From Methylicorpusculum oleiharenae (lineage in GTDB: Bacteria; Pseudomonadota; Gammaproteobacteria; Methylococcales; Methylomonadaceae): a DNA stretch of 64,000 nucleotides. The DNA lies in NCBI RefSeq assembly GCF_009828925.2, contig NZ_WUTY02000002.1, positions 434,001-498,000 on the forward strand. The letters run 5' to 3'. A model generated the notes under the pieces. The model was given only the letters and a program-made list of their open reading frames with translations. It ran no database searches and was not told the origin of the DNA. The translations under genes and the position numbers were made by a program. Below are positions 29,201 to 37,504 of this stretch, piece after piece (position 1 is the first letter of the stretch; the number at the start of each line of letters is the position of its first letter).

Positions 29201-32200
29201 TCAGGCTCAAGGCAAAACCACGCCGACCGGCAAAATCGAACCCCTGCGCACGTTCGTTGCGCAGACATTGCACTAGCATTTCCCAACGTTCTGCGGGCAA
29301 CATGCCGCGCCAATCACCCTCGAACAAATCGATGTTTCGGGTTTTGCAGACAATTTGCAACGGCGTATGGGCGTCTTCGAAATAATAAACCGAGCGCAAG
29401 GCCGGATGGCGGGCGATGACGTTTTGCCAGGACGCGATGAACCCGTTCGTATTCAATGGCCCGCGTAGCGAGAATACCCGCTGATAGAAATACGGATCGT
29501 CATCACCGTGCTGCAAAGCATGAAACAAGATGCCCTGTTGCATGGGCGACAGGGGGTACAGGTCTTCGATTTGGCGGTGTTCGACCGGCAGGGCGTCGAG
29601 CTGGGCTTGAGTAACCTGGGCCAGCGGCACGTCGTTGGGGGTCAGGTGAGTCTCGGCTTCGAGGCAGTGGTCGAGCAGCTGATCCAGGTGGGTCTGATAA
29701 CGTTGCAATAGCGTGGCAATGGTGCGTGCTTGGTAGCGCTGGCCGCTGTAACTCCACTGCAGCCGTAGTTGGCCTTGGTAGATTTCGCCGTTGATTTCCA
29801 ATTCGTTGCCCAGCGGCGCTTCGGGGTCGCGTTCGTCGCCGCTGTTTTCGGCGGCCGGGCGCAGGAGCGCTGCGGCATCGAAGCTGGTGTCGAGTTGACC
29901 CAGGTAGTTGAAGGTGACTTTGGGTTTGTCGTGACGTTGGTCTTCGACAGCAACTTGTTCGTGGTTGCCGGATTGATCGCTCAGGTAGCGCAATACGCCA
30001 TAGCCGATGCCATTGGACGGGACGCTACGCAGTTGTTCCTTGACGGTTTTGACGGTTTCGGCCCAGTCCCGGCCTACGCTGAGTTTGACCGGGTACAGAC
30101 TGGTGAACCAGCCGATGCTGCGGCTGAGGTCGAGGGCGCTGTTATTGCTGTTATGGTGATTGGCGTTGATGCCTTGTGTGGTCTGGATCACGGCGTCGGC
30201 TTCGCGGCCGTGGCCTTCGAGTTCGATGCCGATGTCGGCGTGCCCGGTCCATTCGCTAAGGGTGCGGGCCAGGGCGGCCAGCAGCAGTTCCTGGATGCGG
30301 GTGCGGTAGGCGCCGTTGGCGTCGTGTAGCAGCTGCCGGGTGCGGGCGCTGTCCAGAGTCAGGCTTTGGCTGACCCGGTCGCGGCTTTGCGCGCGGCCTT
30401 GCGGATGGTCGTAGGGCCAGGGGGCTGCTTGGATTCGGCCTGGGCTTGCGGTTTGTGCTTGCCAGTAGCCGCGTTGGGCTTGCAGGTGTTGGCTTTCGGC
30501 ATAACGTTGCAGTGCGCCGCTCCAGGCTTGGTAGCTGGCGGTTTTGGCCGGCAGGCGCGGGGTTTGGCCTTGTTGCCGTTGCTGGTAGAGGCTTTGCAGA
30601 TCTTCCAGCAGGATGCGCCAGGAGACGGCGTCGACGATCAGGTGATGGCCGATCAGCAGCAGGCGTTCGCTGCCGTCGTCTACCGGGATGTGCACGGCTT
30701 TGAACAAGGGGCCGTGTTGTAGGTTGAGGCGGCGTTGGGCTTGTTGGGCGATGCCGCTGATGCCGTCTACCGTGACCACGGAATGGCGGTCGAGCACGCT
30801 GGCCGCCATTCCGTCGTGACTTGTTTGGAAGGTATGGCTGGTTTCCATCGCCTGTGCTTGCTCGGCGGGCTGGTAGTATTGTAGCCATTGGCTGTCTTGC
30901 TGCCGGTAGCGCAGGCGCAGGCTGTCGTGGTGGGCGATCAGTTGCTCCAGGGCTTGTTGCAGGTGGTCGAGATCGAGCGCTTGCCGGGTTTGCAGCAAGA
31001 GGGATTGGTTCCAGTGGTGCGGGTTAGGCAGGTTTTGCGCGAAAAAGGTGTGCTGGATCGGTAATAGCGGGGCGTTGCCGCTGGCAGGCTGTTGCGCGGC
31101 GGCGTCTATCGCGGCGGTTTGGCGGTCGGCGTGCACGGCGACGCGGGCCAGGCTTTCGATGGTCTGGTGCTGGAACAGGTCTTTGGGGGTGAATTGCAAG
31201 CCTTGGGCACGGGCACGGCTGACCAGCTGGATGGAGATGATGGAGTCGCCACCCAGTTCGAAGAAGTTGTCGCGAATGCCGAGGCTTTGCCGGCCAAGCA
31301 GGTCTTGCCAGAGCTGTAGCAGCAGGCGCTCGCTGGCAGTAGTCGGCGCTTGCGGGGCGCTGGTTTCGCTGAAGTCGGGCACGGGCAGACGACGACGGTC
31401 GACTTTGCCGTGGGCGGTGCGCGGCAGGCGATCCAGCAGGACGATTTTGGCCGGTACCATGTAGTCCGGCAGGCGTTGGCTAAGTTCGGTTTGGATGACG
31501 GCCGGACTTAGGCTGGGTGTTGCGGGATCTGTAGAGCGATCATCGGCCACTTTGGGGTTTTGTTCGGTCGCTTCGGTGGCGTTTTGCTCCAGATAGGCGG
31601 CCAGGTAGCGGCGGCCGTGGTCGTCTCTCAGCATGACGTAGGCATCGCCGATGCCGGGCAGTTGCCGCAAGGCGGCTTCGATTTCGCCGGGTTCGATGCG
31701 GTAGCCGCGCAGCTTGATCTGTTGGTCGGCGCGGCCGAGGTAGTCAACGCTGCCGTCGGCGCGGAAGCGGACCCGGTCGCCGGTACGATACAGCCGGCTG
31801 CCGTCGGCGGCGAAGGGATCGGGGAGGAAGCGTTCGGCGCTCAGACCGGGACGCTGATGGTAGCCACGGGCCAGACAGGGGCCGCCGATGTACAGTTCGC
31901 CAATGGCACCCGGCGGTAGTGGGTTCAAATCCCGGTCCAATACATACAGCGTGCGTTCGCCGACGGCCTGGCCGATCGGGGCGTAGCCGCTCCAGTCGTT
32001 GTCGTCGGCTTGCCAGGCCAACGGGGTGATGAGGGTTTCGGTGGGGCCGTAGCCGTTGATGATGCGTTCGGGCCGCAGCACGCTACGGACTTTGTGCAGG
32101 GCGGCGGCGGAAACGGCTTCGCCGCCGACGCAGGCAATACGCAGCTTGAACGGGTGCGGACGCACGGCGAGCGCGTCGGCCAGGTGTAGCAGATGGCTGG

Positions 32201-35200
32201 TCGGTGGGTAGATGACGCTGATGTCGTGAGCCGCGAGCGCGGCGGCGGTGTCGTCGCCGGTCCAGTCGCCAAAACCCAACACGACGCCCGCGCCGTGGCA
32301 CAGCGGCGCCAGCCATTGTTCCATGGCGGCATCGAAGGTGAAGGCGGCAAAGTGCAGCGCGCGATCGTGACGGGTGTAGGCGTAGAGTTCACCGGCGGCC
32401 TGAATGTGGCGGCTCAAGGCACCGTGGGCGACGGCGACGCTTTTGGGTTGGCCGGTGGAACCGGAGGTGAGGATCAGGTAGGCCAGTTGTTCGGGGTGGA
32501 GGGTCACGGCTGGTGCGCTGGCGGCATAATCGCTCAGCTCGGTTTCGTCAAGATTGAGCCAAACACAGGCGGCAACCGCCTCAGCCGAACGTGTAGGCTG
32601 GGCTGAGCGCGAGCGAAGCCCATCGCTCGCGCCTGATGGCGCCATCGCCAACGAAGATAGCGAGATCGCCAGCGTCACGCCGGCATCGGCCATCAATTCG
32701 GCCAGGCGTTCGCCCGGTTGTTCGGGGTCCAGCGGCAGGTAGGCGCCGCCGGCTTTCAAGACGGCCAGCATGGCGACGATGGCATCCAGGCCGCGCGGCA
32801 GCAGCAGGGCCACCCGGCTTTCGGCTTGGACGCCCCATTCGATCAATCGGTGCGCCAGTCGGTTGGCCTGTTGTTCCAAATCTTGATAACTCAAGCGCTG
32901 TTCGCCGCAGATCAAGGCCACGGCGTGCGGTTGCCGTTCGGCCTGGCGCTGGATCAGCTCATGCACCGGGGGGCGCGGGTCGTAGGTCTTGGGCCAGATG
33001 TTCCAGGCAGCCAGTTGCGCTTGTTCGGCGGCGGTCAGCAAGGCTTGGGAGGCGATAGCGGTGTCGGGCTGGCTGGTGAGTTGCGCCAATAGTTGTCGGT
33101 AGTGGTCGGCCAGGCTTTGAATGGTGGTGGCGTCGAACAGGTCGGTGGCGTAGGTGAAGAAGCCGCCGATCCGGCCGTTGCCGTGTTGTTCGGTGTCGAG
33201 ACTGAGGTCGAATTGGGCGGCGCCGTTGTCGCGGTCTATGGCTTGGATTTGCCAGCCGTTTTGTTGTAAGGCGCTGAAGTCTTGTTGCTGGTGGTTGATC
33301 AGGATTTGAAACAGCGGGTTTTGTCCGAGCCGGCGTTCGGGTTGCAGGGCGTCGACCAGCTGTTCGAATGGTAGGTCGGGATGAGCCTGGGCGTCCAGCA
33401 GGTGGTGTTTGATTTGGGCCAGGAAGGCGTTAAACGACTGGCGGCTGTCGAGTTCGCTGCGCAACACCACGGTGTTGACGAAATAGCCGATCAAGTGTTG
33501 GTTTTCTGAGCGGTTGCGGTTGGCCAGCGGCAGGCCGATGCGCAAATCGGTTTGACCGCTGTAGCGGTACAGTAGAACCTTGAAGGCGGCCAGCAGCACC
33601 ATGAACACGGTGGCGCTGTTTTGCCGGGCCAGTTGCTGGATGACGTGGCTGAGCGCTTCGGGCAAAGCAAACGTGACCCGGCCGCCGCGGTGGCTGGGTT
33701 CCGAAGGCCGAGGGCGATCGAAAGGCAGTTCGATGACGGGTTGTTCGCCGCCCAGGCGGTCGGTCCAATAAGCCAGTTGCCGTTGGCTTTCGCCGGCTTC
33801 CAGCCAGCTGCGTTGCCAGACGGCGTAGTCGGCATGACGGATGGGTAACACCGGGAATTGCGGCACACGCTGGTTCAGCGTGGCGGCATGCAGTTCGGCG
33901 AATTCGGCCAGCAGGCGGTTCAGGGACCAGCCATCGGCGATTAAATGATGCAGGCTTAGGTTGAGTTCGTGCACCGGCGCATCTTCGGCGGGCAGCCGAA
34001 CCAAAGTGACCCGCCACAGCGGGCCGCGTTCCAGATCGAACGCTTGACGAGTGGCGGCTTCGGCCCGTTGGCTGGCTTGGGTTTGCGCGGTTTCGGCGTC
34101 CAGAGCGCTGAGGTCGTGGTAGTCGATGTCAACCGGCGCGGCGTCCAACAGGCGCTGTCGGGGCTGGCCGTCGAGGGCGTAGAACACAGTGCGCAGGGCG
34201 TCGTGCCGCGCGGCCAGGGTGTCGAAAGCCTGTTGCAACGCGGCACAGTCCAGCGCGCCGACGATGCTCACTCCGCCGGCAATGTGGTAGGCCGTGCTGG
34301 CAGGGTCAAGCTGAGACAGAAACCACAAACTTTCCTGGCCAAACGAGAGTAACAAATCGTCGGTTTGGGTTCGTCTGTGAATCACGGGCAGTGAATCGCG
34401 ATTATTAGTGGCGTTCAGCGTTGCGACGACCGCAGCAAATTCGCGCAAACTCGGCGCTTCGAAAAACAACCTAGGTTCGATCGCTATGCCAAGCAGCTCG
34501 CGCAGACGGGCGATGACTTGCACGGCGGTAATCGATTGCCCACCCACAGCAAAAAAGCTTTGTTGCGGCATCACTGCCTTGATTCCCAACACCTCGCACC
34601 AAATGGCCGCGATTTGCTGCTCAAACTCATTCAATTCAGCGCTTTCGGTACCGACTGACTCGCAACGCCCGCCGTGCTGAACCGCATAACAATCCAGGCT
34701 ACCGTCATGCCAGCCTTGGCGGCAGGCACTGCGTTGCAACTTACCGCTGCTGGTTTTGGGTAAGGCACCGGGATTGAGCAGCAAAATCAGCGCGGCCGGT
34801 TCCTGACAGCTCTGGGCAACCGCTTCGTTGATCGTATCAAACAGGTTTTCCGCTGGAACCAGTTTCTGAGTGCTACGACCGATTTCGGCGGCAATGCCTA
34901 TGCCTTCTCGGCCGTCGATATTGACTGCGAAAGCCGCCACCCGGCCTTTACGCAATAATTCGATTTGATTTTCCAGGGTCTGTTCTATGTCCTGCGGATA
35001 TAGGTTTTGACCACGGATCAGAATCAAATCCTTGCTGCGGCCGGTGATGAACAGGCTGCCTTGATCGAGAAAACCTAAATCGCCGGTGCGTAGCCAGGTT
35101 TTGCCGCCCGCCGCCACAAAGGTGTCCGCACTGGCTTCGGGGTTTTGCCAATAACCATGGGTGATACTAGGCCCGGCAAACCGAATTTCGCCGATTCGGC

Positions 35201-36383
35201 CATCGGCGCAAGGCTCATTGTTAGCGAGATCGACGACGACCACGTCATGCCCCGACTGTACATGGCCGCAATCGACTAGCGCCACACCATCAGCTGCGCT
35301 TTGCATACGATGTTCCGCCAAAGCTTGCGGGTCGCAGCTTAATACTCGAGCCGCCTGCTCCGGCCGACCGCCGCTAACCAGTAGTGTGGCTTCGGCCAAG
35401 CCGTAACAAGGATAAGGCGCGGTCGGCGGCAGGCCAATCACGGCGAATTTATCGGCAAAGGTGGTCAGGGTATCGTAACGAATCGGTTCGGCGCCGCAGA
35501 ATGCCAGTCGCCAGCTATCCAGGCGCAGGCCTTGCAATTGTGCTTCGCTAATCCGCTCGTTGCACAAGCGAAACGCGAAATCCGGCCCACCGCTTATGGT
35601 GCCGCCAAAACGGGAGACCGCTTCCAGCCAACGCACCGGCCGTTCCAGAAAATAGCGCGGCGACATCAGCACCAGCGGTATGCCGCTGTATAAAGGTTGC
35701 AGCAAACTGCCGACCAAACCCATGTCATGGTAAAGCGGCAACCAGCTAACAAAGACATCATCGTCGCCAATGGCAAAGCCCTGTTTGATCGCCCGTTGAT
35801 TGGCCAACAAATTGTCGTGGCCGACGATCACGCCTTTAGGGCTGGCGGTGGATCCGGAGGTGTATTGCAAAAAGGCAATGGCATCCTGAGATATGTCCGG
35901 CATACGCCATTCGCCGGCCAACCGAGGCTTTATGCTATCGATCGCTAGAATTTGCGGCGCATGCTTGACGGGCAAGGCGGCCAAGCCCTTGTTGATCGTG
36001 TCGAGCAAAGCGCTATGGCTGAGGATGGCTTTAGGCTGGGCATCGTCCACTATCGAGACAAGCCGTTTTACATGCTGCTTGGCCGCTGATTCGGGTGGAA
36101 AAGCCGGCACCGCGATCACGCCGGCATACAGGCAACCGAAAAAAGCCGCGACGTAATCGATACCGCTGTGCAACAGGAGCAAGACTCTATCGCCCGTCTC
36201 GACTGTTTGCCGCAAGCCTACAGCCACTGCCCTGGCGCGCTGATCCAGCTCGGCAAAACTATAGCTGCCGTTCTCGGATGCAACGTCCCCCAAACAATGC
36301 AATGCCATCCGCTGGGGATGCAGGGCGGCACGTTGCATCAGCAATTCGACGAAGTTTTTAGCCTGAGCGGGATCGAACGTCAT
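23211..36383 (-). CDS. NRPS, starter protein: FAAL-T plus modules 1-3, FAAL-T-C-A-T-E-C-A-T-C-A-T
   Basis: This 4390-residue synthetase starts the lipopeptide. Residues 1-560 are a fatty-acyl-AMP ligase (YTSGSTASPKG near 181, SWLPLYHDMGL after it), loading a fatty acid onto the T domain near 611 (VGGQSITAV). Then, in approximate residues: C 680-1110 (HHLIADGWS); A 1133-1640; T near 1708; E 1775-2230 (HHLIVDAVS); C 2275-2700 (HHIALDGWS); A 2735-3200; T near 3261; C 3328-3760 (HHLLADGWS); A 3792-4270; T near 4325. Pocket codes: DAEYCGGITK (module 1, unknown), DLTKIGHVGK (module 2, the aspartate code) and DVWHVSLIDK (module 3, serine). The module-2 Asp is the natural target for the TauD-type hydroxylase encoded just upstream. 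No TE is present, so the chain passes to the next NRPS. Confidence 0.95.
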   Translation of the reverse strand: MTFDPAQAKNFVELLMQRAALHPQRMALHCLGDVASENGSYSFAELDQRARAVAVGLRQTVETGDRVLLLLHSGIDYVAAFFGCLYAGVIAVPAFPPESAAKQHVKRLVSIVDDAQPKAILSHSALLDTINKGLAALPVKHAPQILAIDSIKPRLAGEWRMPDISQDAIAFLQYTSGSTASPKGVIVGHDNLLANQRAIKQGFAIGDDDVFVSWLPLYHDMGLVGSLLQPLYSGIPLVLMSPRYFLERPVRWLEAVSRFGGTISGGPDFAFRLCNERISEAQLQGLRLDSWRLAFCGAEPIRYDTLTTFADKFAVIGLPPTAPYPCYGLAEATLLVSGGRPEQAARVLSCDPQALAEHRMQSAADGVALVDCGHVQSGHDVVVVDLANNEPCADGRIGEIRFAGPSITHGYWQNPEASADTFVAAGGKTWLRTGDLGFLDQGSLFITGRSKDLILIRGQNLYPQDIEQTLENQIELLRKGRVAAFAVNIDGREGIGIAAEIGRSTQKLVPAENLFDTINEAVAQSCQEPAALILLLNPGALPKTSSGKLQRSACRQGWHDGSLDCYAVQHGGRCESVGTESAELNEFEQQIAAIWCEVLGIKAVMPQQSFFAVGGQSITAVQVIARLRELLGIAIEPRLFFEAPSLREFAAVVATLNATNNRDSLPVIHRRTQTDDLLLSFGQESLWFLSQLDPASTAYHIAGGVSIVGALDCAALQQAFDTLAARHDALRTVFYALDGQPRQRLLDAAPVDIDYHDLSALDAETAQTQASQRAEAATRQAFDLERGPLWRVTLVRLPAEDAPVHELNLSLHHLIADGWSLNRLLAEFAELHAATLNQRVPQFPVLPIRHADYAVWQRSWLEAGESQRQLAYWTDRLGGEQPVIELPFDRPRPSEPSHRGGRVTFALPEALSHVIQQLARQNSATVFMVLLAAFKVLLYRYSGQTDLRIGLPLANRNRSENQHLIGYFVNTVVLRSELDSRQSFNAFLAQIKHHLLDAQAHPDLPFEQLVDALQPERRLGQNPLFQILINHQQQDFSALQQNGWQIQAIDRDNGAAQFDLSLDTEQHGNGRIGGFFTYATDLFDATTIQSLADHYRQLLAQLTSQPDTAIASQALLTAAEQAQLAAWNIWPKTYDPRPPVHELIQRQAERQPHAVALICGEQRLSYQDLEQQANRLAHRLIEWGVQAESRVALLLPRGLDAIVAMLAVLKAGGAYLPLDPEQPGERLAELMADAGVTLAISLSSLAMAPSGASDGLRSRSAQPTRSAEAVAACVWLNLDETELSDYAASAPAVTLHPEQLAYLILTSGSTGQPKSVAVAHGALSRHIQAAGELYAYTRHDRALHFAAFTFDAAMEQWLAPLCHGAGVVLGFGDWTGDDTAAALAAHDISVIYPPTSHLLHLADALAVRPHPFKLRIACVGGEAVSAAALHKVRSVLRPERIINGYGPTETLITPLAWQADDNDWSGYAPIGQAVGERTLYVLDRDLNPLPPGAIGELYIGGPCLARGYHQRPGLSAERFLPDPFAADGSRLYRTGDRVRFRADGSVDYLGRADQQIKLRGYRIEPGEIEAALRQLPGIGDAYVMLRDDHGRRYLAAYLEQNATEATEQNPKVADDRSTDPATPSLSPAVIQTELSQRLPDYMVPAKIVLLDRLPRTAHGKVDRRRLPVPDFSETSAPQAPTTASERLLLQLWQDLLGRQSLGIRDNFFELGGDSIISIQLVSRARAQGLQFTPKDLFQHQTIESLARVAVHADRQTAAIDAAAQQPASGNAPLLPIQHTFFAQNLPNPHHWNQSLLLQTRQALDLDHLQQALEQLIAHHDSLRLRYRQQDSQWLQYYQPAEQAQAMETSHTFQTSHDGMAASVLDRHSVVTVDGISGIAQQAQRRLNLQHGPLFKAVHIPVDDGSERLLLIGHHLIVDAVSWRILLEDLQSLYQQRQQGQTPRLPAKTASYQAWSGALQRYAESQHLQAQRGYWQAQTASPGRIQAAPWPYDHPQGRAQSRDRVSQSLTLDSARTRQLLHDANGAYRTRIQELLLAALARTLSEWTGHADIGIELEGHGREADAVIQTTQGINANHHNSNNSALDLSRSIGWFTSLYPVKLSVGRDWAETVKTVKEQLRSVPSNGIGYGVLRYLSDQSGNHEQVAVEDQRHDKPKVTFNYLGQLDTSFDAAALLRPAAENSGDERDPEAPLGNELEINGEIYQGQLRLQWSYSGQRYQARTIATLLQRYQTHLDQLLDHCLEAETHLTPNDVPLAQVTQAQLDALPVEHRQIEDLYPLSPMQQGILFHALQHGDDDPYFYQRVFSLRGPLNTNGFIASWQNVIARHPALRSVYYFEDAHTPLQIVCKTRNIDLFEGDWRGMLPAERWEMLVQCLRNERAQGFDFAGRRGFALSLIRVEDEAWWLIWSHHHIALDGWSMGLVLRDVMQGYYGKALPAVPAHAEYLHWLNGRDQRSALDFWRNSLAGCEDMTPLPLVALSATGTESYIYEEVEISLSVSETQAVQAAARRYGVTISTLLQGAYALLLGRHGGCDAALFGVTVSGRSADLAGIEAMAGLFINTLPLRVELDGRQALSAWLQAIQSQTAAMRDYEFTPLPEIQRLAAFGEAKNLFEAILVFENYPLDEVLKQPMQGLKVGLLDDEDGSGPLKHNRGRNNYALSLIAGLDGHLHFTFSGRKTRFQPNAMSLLARRFRYLLQQIVAGEPMQLADVQLESALPSVLETDTAWTPAFSNPLAAWQAQVLRQPQALAVRDEQRSLSFIALDLAANRLANALLAQGVTGETPVGVLIERSTLLPVSLLAILKIGAVYLPLDTALPEQRLRQLLRDSGANCVVTGHAGVKHLAAYGCRIVNLDTLDWWQLSAEWAPRVLHSQQAAYRIYTSGSTGEPKGVTVSHAAMNQYLHGVLQRLALPDECAMAMVSTPAADLGHTVLFGALYSGRSLYLVSADCVADPDRFARMMSDNRIGALKIVPSHLRGLLQAASPADVLPEHVLILGGEACPWDLLETIHKLKPRCRIINHYGPTETTVGVLTHEPDAVQAGATVPVGNPLPGVHAYLLDADLNPVPVDVPGELYIGGAGLARGYHGKACMTAERFLPNPFRDGERVYRTGDRAVLRDGSLVWLGRMDNQVKIRGYRIEPDEVARILRSLSGVADALVVAEAGDSDGRLQLLGYVVPERQTALDVPALRAELANKLPEYMVPAHILALDAIPLTANGKVDRRALPKPRQQMRETVAPRNELEAQLAAIWQTVLKTDAVGVTDNFFELGGDSILSLQIIARARKQGIKLTPKLLFEKQTIAELADAVGLPKAEANLEGKQAEITRRGLNGPLPLSYGQERLWFLAQLQPESTAYHINGGLRLSGQLDLAALKSSFEILTARHDMLRTRFIAVDGKPLQVAESLVPVPLRLIDSATCVNAAVELAAWSAQEAVVPFDFEQGPLWRATLIAIGEQHHELWLTLHHLLADGWSVGRLLQEFAELYAAALERRPPDLSALAISYADYAVWQRQWLAAGEGERQSQYWLQQLGGEQPVLQLPVDHARPAVSSGQGAALSFSLSGTVSERLKQLAVETSTTPFMVLLAAFQALLYRYSGQSDLSIGIPVANRSRIETEAVVGFFVNTLVLRGDCRGELNFLQLLAQVKQTVLGAQDHPDLPFEHLVELLQPQRSLNRNPLFQVMMNHQKRDMSVLKSLPGLAVERIGREADAAQFDLSLVTEEDENGLITGNWVYAAELFESETIVRLSRHFLSLLEQWLAQPEQPLVNIGLLTAAERSQLNVWNATPRSYPEGLIHSLISQRATMQPEAIALAFGEQTLNYAELESRSNLLAHYLISQGVGPEIPVGIAVERSLELVVGLLAIVKAGGAFVPLDPDYPADRLAYMIEDSGIGLLLSHGAVWPKLQGICGTQHPKGHKCVPYDLDELDLSGQPDFAPSPRLHPESPAYIIYTSGSTGRPKGAANSHAALANRLHWMQEAYAIGLGDTVLQKTPFSFDVSVWEFFWPLLTGARLAIAGPGAHRDPAELARLMLKHRVGTLHFVPSMLTEFVNQPKLPALPDLKRIVCSGEALPAELQQRVFQRLPGVELDNLYGPTEAAIDVTHWTCRDDGGHSVPIGQPIANSQIHILDAHLNPLPAGVAGELYIGGRGLARGYHRRSGLTAERFIPDPFGSGGRLYRTGDRAKWRNDGVIEYLGRLDHQIKLRGLRIELGEIEAALLAQQGIAEAAVLLKEGQGGGRLVAYLVADAGEAGHDALLRALRSRLPEYMVPSALVCLDSLPKTANGKLDRKALPEPHWSGREFQAPQTGTEQRLANAWQSLLSVERVGRSDNFFELGGHSLLATRLVAQIRTDLGVDLPLRNVFETEDLRQLAERIDQLGAALVGDEVLADMSGWLDELELS
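23748..24992 (-). repeat. Serine A-domain repeat block, copy 2 (module 3)
   Basis: Second copy of the block at 15763-17007; same serine pocket code. Confidence 0.9.
24647..24687. repeat. Second kind of palindromic insert, A domain of module 3 (Ser)
   Basis: Copy of 16662-16702 at offset 7985, arms at 24652-24659 and 24679-24686, with the same encoded loop. Confidence 0.72.
30772..30820. repeat. Third kind of palindromic insert, E domain of module 1
   Basis: Copy of 6929-6977 at offset 23843, arms at 30778-30789 and 30803-30814. Confidence 0.78.
32500..34286 (-). repeat. C-A repeat block, copy 2 (module 1)
   Basis: Second copy of the block at 21101-22887. It overlaps the 29514-33038 block, so module 1 is a mosaic sharing one half with module 7 and the other with module 4. 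Confidence 0.92.
32591..32624. repeat. Palindromic REP/MITE-like insert in the A domain of module 1
   Basis: Third copy of the same insert, arms at 32599-32604 and 32617-32622, at the same place in the A domain. Confidence 0.75.
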
Positions 36384-36392
36384 GATTGAGAC

Positions 36393-37391
36393 TTATAGGG
36401 TTGAATGTTGGGAATGCAGATGGGAGTAAGGCTCGGCCATCGCGACCACCACCTTACGCGGCCCTTTGAATGGCGAGCGGGCATGGGCGGCCAGCATGTT
36501 ATCCAGCATCATCACGTCGCCGGTTTGCCAAGGAAAACTAATGGTCTGTTCATCAAGCACGCTGCGAATTTCGTCGAGTATGACGTCCTCGATTTCAGAT
36601 CCATCGCCGTAATACACGTTGCGCGGCAGGTCCTCGTGATCGAGTATCTCCAGCAGCGTTTCGCGTACTTCCGGCTCCAGATTGGAAACATGGAACAGAT
36701 GGGCTTGATTGAACCAGACCCAATCCTGGGTGATAGGATGTTGCGCGACGGCCTGGCAAGTTTGCCGGGTACGCAATTCGCCATCGTCCTTCCATTCGCA
36801 GACTATGTCATGGTCACGGCAATAGGCTTCAACCACTGCTTTGTCTTCGCTATTGAATACTTGGGCCCACGGCACGTCCAGGCCGTTGCCGAAATTGCGG
36901 ACGTACATCAGGCCTTTTTCGCTGAAGCGCTGGCGAATATGCGGATCGATGCGGCGGTAGATTTCCCGGCTATCCGCAATCGGCGTTTCACCACCCTGTT
37001 GCGCGACTAATGCACTGTAAAACCAGATCTTCATCGGCCATTCGCGAGTATAGGCTTGTTCGTTATGTAACGGAATCGACTGGTGCGGCGGGTATTCGGT
37101 CGAGGTATATACGCCTTCTTCGACTTTGGTACGCGGCGTCGAGCCGAATTCGTAGCTCAGCAGCGGATAACCAAAGCCGGCGGCAAACGCCTTAAACTCA
37201 GCTGGTGTTTCGACAATAAAATCCCGAAATAAAAAGCCCCCGCATTGCAATAGCCGGCTATCCACCTGATGGCGCAACTGTTCGGCGGCATCGGCTAAAC
37301 GCATGCCATGGCTTAAAGGCCGAACCAGTAACGGCAACTCGCTGTTCGGCATTAGATTTTCTATTCGTAAAGTGTCTGTATTCATCGGCAT
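36393..37391 (-). CDS. TauD/TfdA-family Fe(II)/2-oxoglutarate dioxygenase, SyrP-like aspartate beta-hydroxylase
   Basis: About 332 residues from the ATG at 37391. The frame stays open to a TTG at 37442, but that start is less likely; neither start has a clear ribosome site. The metal site appears as H-x-E in PLHNEQAY with the distal His in NMLAAHARSPF and the Arg of GPRKVVV, the 2-oxoglutarate-binding pattern of TauD-like enzymes. H-x-E instead of H-x-D is usual in the SyrP-like group. Such enzymes hydroxylate aspartate at the beta carbon while it is bound to an NRPS carrier domain. The next gene, 9 bp downstream, contains an Asp-type adenylation domain without E. The inferred product is beta-hydroxyaspartate, a bidentate iron ligand. 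A different hydroxylation target cannot be excluded. Confidence 0.85.
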   Translation of the reverse strand: MPMNTDTLRIENLMPNSELPLLVRPLSHGMRLADAAEQLRHQVDSRLLQCGGFLFRDFIVETPAEFKAFAAGFGYPLLSYEFGSTPRTKVEEGVYTSTEYPPHQSIPLHNEQAYTREWPMKIWFYSALVAQQGGETPIADSREIYRRIDPHIRQRFSEKGLMYVRNFGNGLDVPWAQVFNSEDKAVVEAYCRDHDIVCEWKDDGELRTRQTCQAVAQHPITQDWVWFNQAHLFHVSNLEPEVRETLLEILDHEDLPRNVYYGDGSEIEDVILDEIRSVLDEQTISFPWQTGDVMMLDNMLAAHARSPFKGPRKVVVAMAEPYSHLHSQHSTL

Positions 37392-37406
37392 AAGCGTTTT
37401 GAAAAC

Positions 37407-37504
37407 CGGGCTTCCGGGTGTTTGTCCTGAGAAAGAAGGCAAATTAGGAGGTATGCTACGATGTCCCTATCGTCGCTTCCCCAAGACAAACACCCGGAAG
37501 CCCG
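37407..37504. repeat. Perfect 20-bp inverted repeat spanning the thioesterase/dioxygenase junction
   Basis: Arm 37407-37426 (CGGGCTTCCGGGTGTTTGTC) is exactly complementary to 37485-37504, with 58 bp between. One arm lies in the last codons of the thioesterase gene, the other in the leader or alternative N-terminus of the dioxygenase gene. On the mRNA it could fold into a long-loop hairpin over the dioxygenase start region. Confidence 0.85.

Larger units (their letters stand above)
29514..33038 (-). repeat. A-T-E-(C start) repeat block, copy 2 (module 1)
   Basis: Second copy of the block at 5671-9195. Modules 1 and 7 therefore have the same pocket code (DAEYCGGITK) and the same E domain, so they should add the same D-amino acid. 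Confidence 0.92.
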
